Shown here: piece by piece, positions 33,819 through 38,236 of the stretch
Layout of the letters: the number at the start of each line of letters is the position of its first letter
How positions within the stretch are numbered: position 1 is the first letter of the stretch
The notes under the pieces: model-generated
Told to the model about the DNA's origin: nothing
Seen by the model: only the letters and a program-made list of their open reading frames with translations
Database searches by the model: none
Position numbers and translations under genes: made by a program
Origin: CAZCDM01 sp964497475
GTDB lineage: Bacteria; Planctomycetota; Phycisphaerae; SM23-33
Direction: 5' to 3'
Assembly (NCBI GenBank): GCA_964497475.1
Contig: CAZCDM010000002.1
Location: 1-38,236 of the forward strand
DNA length: 38,236 nt

Positions 33819-34865
33819 TCAGTTGTAGAAGGTCGCGTATCGTTCCATGGCATCGAGCACGGCGGTGATGTTGTTGTGTGGCGTGCCGGGGTAGATGCCA
33901 TGGAACATCATCAGCCCGCCCTCGGGGCGGCCGATGGTTTCGACGGCGTGGCGGATGTGGTCGTCGATCTGCTGCGGGGTTCCGTTGACGGTGATGCTCT
34001 GGCGGTCGATGTCCAGGTCAATGGCGACGCGGCCGCCGTAGGTCTTGGCGATCCAGTCGATACCGTTAACGAGGTCCTGGAGGTTGAGGACTTCCACGCC
34101 GCCTTCGATGAGATCCTCGGCGAGGGTACGGATGTCACCATCGGAGTGCATGTGAATGATGCAGCCGGCCTTGCGTGCCGGGGCAATCAGTCGCTGGTAG
34201 CTGGGCTTGATCCACTTGCGGAACTGGTCTGGTGATAGCATCGGGCCGACCTGCATGCCGAGATCTTCGGGGTATCCGATCCATTGAGCCTCGCGGGACA
34301 GGGCGTTTTGTACGAGGTGGAGATTGAACCCCTCGACGATTTCGATCAGGTTCCAGAGGCGTTTCTCGTCGTCGGCCATGTCCATCAGCAGGTTCACATA
34401 GCCGCGGAGGTCGCAGAGTCGCAGGAAGGTATGGCCGTGGTCAAGCCCCGCACTGAAGGTGGGGTTGCGCAGCTCGGATTCGTCGGTCTCGTAGAAGGTC
34501 TTGCCATTGCTTTTTCGCGGGTCGGGCGGGGTCCAGCTGTCAAAGGCATCCCATGATTCCAGCGGATGCTTGACCACCGTGCCGGTGATGCCCTCAATGG
34601 AGCTTTCCCACACGCAGCCCCAGGGGTCGGTGTAGGGCTGGCCCACCTGCTGGTAGGGGTGGGATGTCGGCCGGGCCGGGCCGGTGGAGGGGTCGTAGCT
34701 GGGAAAAAGCATCGGGTGCGATTCCATCCACTCGCCAATGGCGTCGTGGGGGTAGGCGTCCCAGCAGGAGCCATTGAAGCAGGCCCGGGCGGGGATGTAG
34801 TCCGGCCGATCAAATCGAACAGCCTTGATGATGTTGATCTCGGTGTCAGTGAGCGGGAATGGCAT
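33819..34865 (-). CDS. Uroporphyrinogen decarboxylase (URO-D) family protein
   Basis: The product is 348 aa. It belongs to the broad URO-D/MtaA-like family of TIM-barrel enzymes (COG0407), seen from the N-terminal DTEINIIKAVRFDRPDYIPA, the mid-chain FLRLCDLRGYVNLLMDMADD and the motif HMHSDGD followed by IEGGVEVLNLQD. The residues that mark genuine HemE are not recognisable, and the HMHSDGD motif suggests a metal-dependent methyltransferase-type relative instead. The substrate is unknown. ATG 34865 was chosen because AAAGG sits about 8 bases upstream; the frame is open 14 codons further. It follows nrdG on the same strand after 86 nt and may be cotranscribed with it. Confidence 0.75.
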   Translation of the reverse strand: MPFPLTDTEINIIKAVRFDRPDYIPARACFNGSCWDAYPHDAIGEWMESHPMLFPSYDPSTGPARPTSHPYQQVGQPYTDPWGCVWESSIEGITGTVVKHPLESWDAFDSWTPPDPRKSNGKTFYETDESELRNPTFSAGLDHGHTFLRLCDLRGYVNLLMDMADDEKRLWNLIEIVEGFNLHLVQNALSREAQWIGYPEDLGMQVGPMLSPDQFRKWIKPSYQRLIAPARKAGCIIHMHSDGDIRTLAEDLIEGGVEVLNLQDLVNGIDWIAKTYGGRVAIDLDIDRQSITVNGTPQQIDDHIRHAVETIGRPEGGLMMFHGIYPGTPHNNITAVLDAMERYATFYN

Positions 34866-34951
34866 GGCGGAACCTTTCAGGTGCTTGCGTGCGAATGGCA
34901 CGAGCATAGCAGGCTTTCGGCCGATTGGGTAGGGGCCCGTTGCCGTGAGGG

Positions 34952-35737
34952 TCAGGCCTGGCCGGCCTGATCGATGCCGAAGAGGTTGGACGTCTCGCGT
35001 GAGACATAGCTGCCCTCGGAAAACTCGGTTTCAATGTCCAGCCCGCGGATGATGACATGGCGGACGAAGACCCGCACGAGTGCGGCGGTCTTACGGAGGT
35101 AGTCGGCCGGGTGGGGCGTGGGTGGTTCGACGAGGCCGAACATGTCCATCCCGCGGCCGGGGTTGCGGTACTGCTGGAGGACGTAGCGGTCGGCGCCGTG
35201 GATCCGCCGGCCGATGCGGAGGATGTCGGCCGTCGTCAGCTCCGGGGCGAAGGTCGTGCGGAACTCATAGGCGATGGGGTTGGCCATCAGCAGGTTGATC
35301 GTTTCGTTGACGGCGTCGATATCGACGGGGGTTTTGCAGATGGCTTCGTACTTCTGGAAGGGGGCCTTGATGTCCATGGCCACGAAGTCGACGAGTTGGC
35401 GCTCGATGAGGTCGCGGATGACCCAGGGTCGCGTTCCGTTGGTGTCGACTTTGACCAGCAGGCCGAGGTCTTTGATGCGGGCACAGTACTCGGCGAGGTC
35501 TTTCTGGAGGGTCGGGCAGCCGCCGGTGATGGTCACGGCATCGAGGAAGTCAGCCCGCTCGGCCAGCAGGGCCAGGACGTCATCGGGGTCGTGGGTGGTA
35601 TCGGATTCGCCGGGGGCGAGGAGCTGGCGGTTGTGGCAGTACCAGCAGTCGAGGTTGCAGCCGGGCGTGAAGAGCACGGCGGCCATCTTGCCGGGAAAAT
35701 CAACGAAGGATGTTGGTTCCAGTCCTGCGATTCGCAT
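34952..35737 (-). CDS. nrdG: Anaerobic ribonucleotide reductase activating protein (NrdG2 type, radical SAM)
   Basis: The product is 261 aa, the longer NrdG2 form (TIGR02495). It uses a [4Fe-4S] cluster and S-adenosylmethionine to install the glycyl radical on NrdD. The cluster motif CNLDCWYC has Cys27, Cys31 and Cys34, preceded by FVDFPGKMAAVLF, typical of NrdG2. The usual GGE motif reads GGC here (72-74, TGGCPTLQ), so the Glu that contacts SAM is replaced by Cys. The rest of the barrel (VKVDTNGTRP, FVAMDIKAPF, YVLQQYRNPG) looks intact. No Shine-Dalgarno sequence is visible before the ATG. It lies 77 nt downstream of nrdD on the same strand. Confidence 0.92.
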   Translation of the reverse strand: MRIAGLEPTSFVDFPGKMAAVLFTPGCNLDCWYCHNRQLLAPGESDTTHDPDDVLALLAERADFLDAVTITGGCPTLQKDLAEYCARIKDLGLLVKVDTNGTRPWVIRDLIERQLVDFVAMDIKAPFQKYEAICKTPVDIDAVNETINLLMANPIAYEFRTTFAPELTTADILRIGRRIHGADRYVLQQYRNPGRGMDMFGLVEPPTPHPADYLRKTAALVRVFVRHVIIRGLDIETEFSEGSYVSRETSNLFGIDQAGQA

Positions 35738-35814
35738 CGTATTGGGGGGAGTTGGCAGAAGGCAGTGGGCGTTTTACAAAAGCCAATCCGCCTGCTGTGT
35801 TCTGGCTGCTGTTG

Positions 35815-37905
35815 TTATCCAACCACTTCGGGCATGGCGTATTTTTTTCGTTCGAAGTACTCGGCCTTCTTACCAGCGTTGTAGTTTTCCACCGGGCGGA
35901 GGTAGCCGGTCACGCGGGACCAGACCTCGCAGGTGGACTGACACTCGGGGCAGTTGAAATGCTCGCCGGCGATGTAGCCGTGGGTGTTGCAGATGCTGAA
36001 GGTCGGCGTGATCGAGACGTAGGGAAGCTGATAGCGGGTGAAGATTTTCTGCAGGAGCTTCTTGCAGACTTCGGGGCTGTCGATCTTCTGGCCGAGGTAC
36101 AAGTGGAGGACCGTGCCGCCGGTGTAGAGGCATTGCAGTTCGTCCTGGTTTTCGAGCACGGTGAAGAGGTCGTCGGTGTAGCCGACGGGCATTTGCGTGG
36201 AGTTGGTGTAGTAGGGGGTGTCGGTGCCGGCGCAGATGATGTCGGGATATCGCTGCCGGTCCAGCCGGGCAAGGCGATGGCTCGTACCTTCGGCGGGCGT
36301 GGCTTCGAGGTTGTAGAAGTGGCCGGTCTCTTCCTGGACGGCCTGCATGACGTCGCGCATATGGTGCATGAGTTCGACGGCGAAGTTGCGTCCCTCGGCC
36401 GAGACGATATCACAGCCGAGGAAGTTCAGCAGGGCTTCGTTCATGCCGACGATGCCGATGGTGTTGAAGTGGTTGGTCCAGTACTCGCCGGTGCGCTGCT
36501 TGACGTGTCGCAGGTAAAACTTGCTGTAGGGGTACAGGCCGTTCTCGGTCTGCTCCTCGATGATCTTGCGTTTGATCTCCAGCTGCGTCTTGCCGACGTG
36601 GATCAGCTCGGTGACGCGGTCGAGGAATTCCTGCCTGGTCCGGGCCTGGTAGCCGATGCGCGGCAGGTTGATGGTGAACACGCCGATGCTGCCTGTCAGC
36701 GGGTTCGAGCCGAAGAGCCCGCCGCCGCGTTTGCGCAGTTCGGTGGTGTCCAGCCGGAGGCGGCAGCACATGCTGACGGCGTCGTCGGGGGACAGGTCGG
36801 AGTTGACGTAGTTGGCGAAGTACGGGATGCCGTACTTGGCGGTGGTTTGCATGAAGGCGTCGACGCTGGGGCTGTTCCAGTCGAAGTCGCGGCTGACGTT
36901 GATCGTCGGGATGGGGAAGGTGAAGACGCGGCCCTTGGAGTCGCCCTCCATCATCACCTCGCAGAAGGCCTTGTTGAACAGGTCCATCTCGTCCTGGAAG
37001 TCGCCGTAGTTGGCGTCCATGATCTCGCCGCCGATGATGACGGCCTGGTCTTTGAGGGTGTTGGGGACGGTCAGGTCGAAGGTGAGATTGCTGAAGGGGC
37101 ACTGGAAGCCGACGCGCGTCGGGACATTGATGTTGAAGACGAACTCCTGCAGGGCCTGCTTGACCTGCTCGTAGGAGAGCTTGTCGTAGCGGAGGAACGG
37201 GGCGCAGTAGGTGTCGAAGCTGCTCCAGGCCTGGGCACCGGCCGACTCGCCCTGGGTGGTGAAGGTGGAGTTGATGATCTGCCCGAGGAAGCTCCGCAGA
37301 TGCTTGGCGGGCTTGGACTCGCACTTGCCGGCCACGCCGCCGAAGCCGTCGACGAGCAGCTGGCGGAGGTCCCAGCCCGCGCAGTAGGGCCCGAGGAAGC
37401 CGAGGTCGTGAATGTGGGCGGCGCCCGATTCGTGGGCCTTGCGGACCTCGTCGGGGTAGACCTCGTACAGCCAGTAGTTCTTTGTGAAGAACTCGCGGAC
37501 GTAGTTGTTGAGCCCGTTGATGGACTTCTGGGTGTTGGCGTTTTCCTTGGCCTTCCAGTCGCGGTCTTCGAGGTAGTCGCCGAACATCTCGATCGTCGCG
37601 CCGATCAGGGCGTTCATCTGGCGGGCGCCTTTTCGCTTCTCGCGATAGAGGATGAACGCCTTGGCTGTCCGGGCGTGGCCGTTCTCGATGAGGACCTTCT
37701 CGATGATGTCCTGGACTTCTTCGATATCCGGCTCGCGCTGGCCGATGCGTTCTGCCGCGATGTCGAGCACTTCGCGGCAGAGCGATTCTGCCTTTGCGAA
37801 ATTGTCTCCCCCGCAAGCGACGGCGGCCTTGTAGATGGCCCGGGTTATTTTCTCAGGCTGAAAAGTGACAACCTGTCCATCACGCTTTCGAATCCGTTCG
37901 AACAT
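35815..37905 (-). CDS. nrdD: Anaerobic ribonucleoside-triphosphate reductase NrdD
   Basis: The product is 696 aa. It reduces ribonucleotides to deoxyribonucleotides without oxygen, using a glycyl radical. Residues 3 to about 92 are an ATP-cone for allosteric control (RKRDGQVVTFQPEKI). The catalytic domain has HIHDLGF, FSNLTFDLTVP and the active-site stretch with CCRLRLDT. Near the C-terminus are the four zinc Cys, in ICNTHG, CPEC and STCEVW, followed by VTGYLRPVENYNAG, in which Gly667 is the predicted radical site. ATG 37905 was chosen because AAGGAG lies 6 bases upstream and the ATP-cone starts right after it. The frame is open 31 codons further. An NrdR-box pair upstream suggests dATP/ATP-responsive repression. 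Confidence 0.96.
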   Translation of the reverse strand: MFERIRKRDGQVVTFQPEKITRAIYKAAVACGGDNFAKAESLCREVLDIAAERIGQREPDIEEVQDIIEKVLIENGHARTAKAFILYREKRKGARQMNALIGATIEMFGDYLEDRDWKAKENANTQKSINGLNNYVREFFTKNYWLYEVYPDEVRKAHESGAAHIHDLGFLGPYCAGWDLRQLLVDGFGGVAGKCESKPAKHLRSFLGQIINSTFTTQGESAGAQAWSSFDTYCAPFLRYDKLSYEQVKQALQEFVFNINVPTRVGFQCPFSNLTFDLTVPNTLKDQAVIIGGEIMDANYGDFQDEMDLFNKAFCEVMMEGDSKGRVFTFPIPTINVSRDFDWNSPSVDAFMQTTAKYGIPYFANYVNSDLSPDDAVSMCCRLRLDTTELRKRGGGLFGSNPLTGSIGVFTINLPRIGYQARTRQEFLDRVTELIHVGKTQLEIKRKIIEEQTENGLYPYSKFYLRHVKQRTGEYWTNHFNTIGIVGMNEALLNFLGCDIVSAEGRNFAVELMHHMRDVMQAVQEETGHFYNLEATPAEGTSHRLARLDRQRYPDIICAGTDTPYYTNSTQMPVGYTDDLFTVLENQDELQCLYTGGTVLHLYLGQKIDSPEVCKKLLQKIFTRYQLPYVSITPTFSICNTHGYIAGEHFNCPECQSTCEVWSRVTGYLRPVENYNAGKKAEYFERKKYAMPEVVG

Positions 37906-38070
37906 AGCATGCTCCTTCACGCAGCCTGACGATCCCAGTGTGTTGCGGAAATCCCTGCCCGACCGATGGCTGCTGCCAGCGTGCCCAAAGGCCGCCAAGT
38001 CACCCGTCCAAGCAGTCGGAGACGACGCAGCACATACAACTCATCGGCTGAATCCTGTCATCCCCGACAA
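37906..38070 (-). other. Long 5' leader of nrdD
   Basis: If transcription starts near 38071, about 165 nt of untranslated leader precede nrdD. I see GC-rich segments able to pair and the Shine-Dalgarno sequence AAGGAG at its end, but no recognisable riboswitch consensus: the cobalamin boxes I know are absent. Of the 331 bp at 37906-38236 this is the GC-rich half; the rest holds the promoter, the NrdR-like boxes and the terminal repeat. Confidence 0.35.
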
Positions 38071-38075
38071 GTAAA

Positions 38076-38122
38076 ACACTATATGGGGGGTATCGCACAA
38101 CTGCAACCACAAAATATAGATT
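38076..38122 (-). promoter_or_regulatory. nrdD promoter overlapped by two NrdR-box-like sites
   Basis: On the minus strand TTGCAG (38101-38106) and TATAGT (38078-38083, 5 of 6 to TATAAT) are 17 bp apart. ACACTATATGGGGGGT (plus strand, 38076-38091) has a perfect left half of the NrdR box and a poor right half, and covers the -10. CCACAAAATATAGATT (38107-38122) matches the core of the box at 9 of 10 positions and abuts the -35. Their centres are 31 bp apart with a 15-bp gap, the spacing typical of NrdR operators. Confidence 0.6.
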
Positions 38123-38184
38123 TTGATAATATTAGCGTAACCGAATCTGAATGCGTGGTTAAGCCGTTGTTTTTCAATAGTATA

Positions 38185-38205
38185 TGAACCTGTTGCACAA
38201 TTCCA
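38185..38205 (-). repeat. Inverted copy of the left-end repeat
   Basis: These 21 bp are the exact reverse complement of 35-55. Both copies, read outward from the window, give TGTTGCACAATTCCA after TGAACC. Beyond this word the two flanks differ. The surrounding 38090-38236 is conspicuously AT-rich compared with the rest of the window. Confidence 0.85.
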
Positions 38206-38236
38206 TTTTAACAAATGAATATTGCTGCAAGGTTGG

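Noticed and set aside
35710..37929. A 739-codon plus-strand frame opposite nrdD and into nrdG
   Set aside because: nrdD is unmistakable on the minus strand. The plus-strand product is low-complexity Val/Asp/Gly/Leu, typical of an antisense shadow.

Overview
The window is GC-rich, densely coded DNA with no tRNA, rRNA, CRISPR array or transposase that I can see. Gene content points to a diderm, LPS-making, largely anaerobic bacterium. The markers are a Kdo transferase (waaA), a complete type II secretion (T2SS) locus, an oxygen-independent ribonucleotide reductase (nrdD/nrdG) and superoxide reductase/flavodiiron oxygen defence. Many short overlapping ATGA junctions, an EF-hand-rich exported protein, pseudopilins with Ala or Gly before the cleavage site and a uroporphyrinogen-decarboxylase-like protein with an HMHSDGD motif together suggest Planctomycetota, perhaps Phycisphaerae. 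That placement is inference; no marker gene fixes it.

Layout. At 1-233 is a short intergenic stretch with two direct copies of a 20-bp motif whose exact inverted copy lies near the right end. At 234-2108 are a membrane-anchored HPt-domain protein and, convergent to it, an exported protein with nine EF-hand loops. From 2242 to 22354 runs one long T2SS operon in the order E-F-G-H-I-J-K-L-(M/C-like)-D-lipoprotein, most junctions overlapping or a few bases apart. Its centrepiece is gspD: 3470 codons, about five times the usual secretin length, with one N0-like domain, 37 tandem N-type repeats that I could delimit one by one, and a single C-terminal secretin domain. A small lipoprotein gene overlaps its stop codon and is a candidate pilotin.

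From 22369 to 24839 (minus) lies waaA-proB, divergent from ilvC (24965-25990), which ends at a clear intrinsic terminator followed by a REP-like inverted pair. Next come a TIGR02757-family protein and a stretch for metal handling and oxygen defence: an SO_0444-type permease with an HMA domain, an in-frame thioredoxin-Tpx fusion, desulfoferrodoxin, ferritin and an A-type flavoprotein. A phasin-like protein and a UbiB-family kinase follow. The right end carries, on the minus strand, nrdD, nrdG and a UROD-family gene. Upstream of nrdD is an AT-rich region with a promoter overlapped by two NrdR-box-like sites spaced 31 bp centre to centre.

The most unusual item is the giant secretin. Three genes (EF-hand, waaA, permease) also have -10 elements 5-7 nt before the start codon, suggesting leaderless mRNAs.
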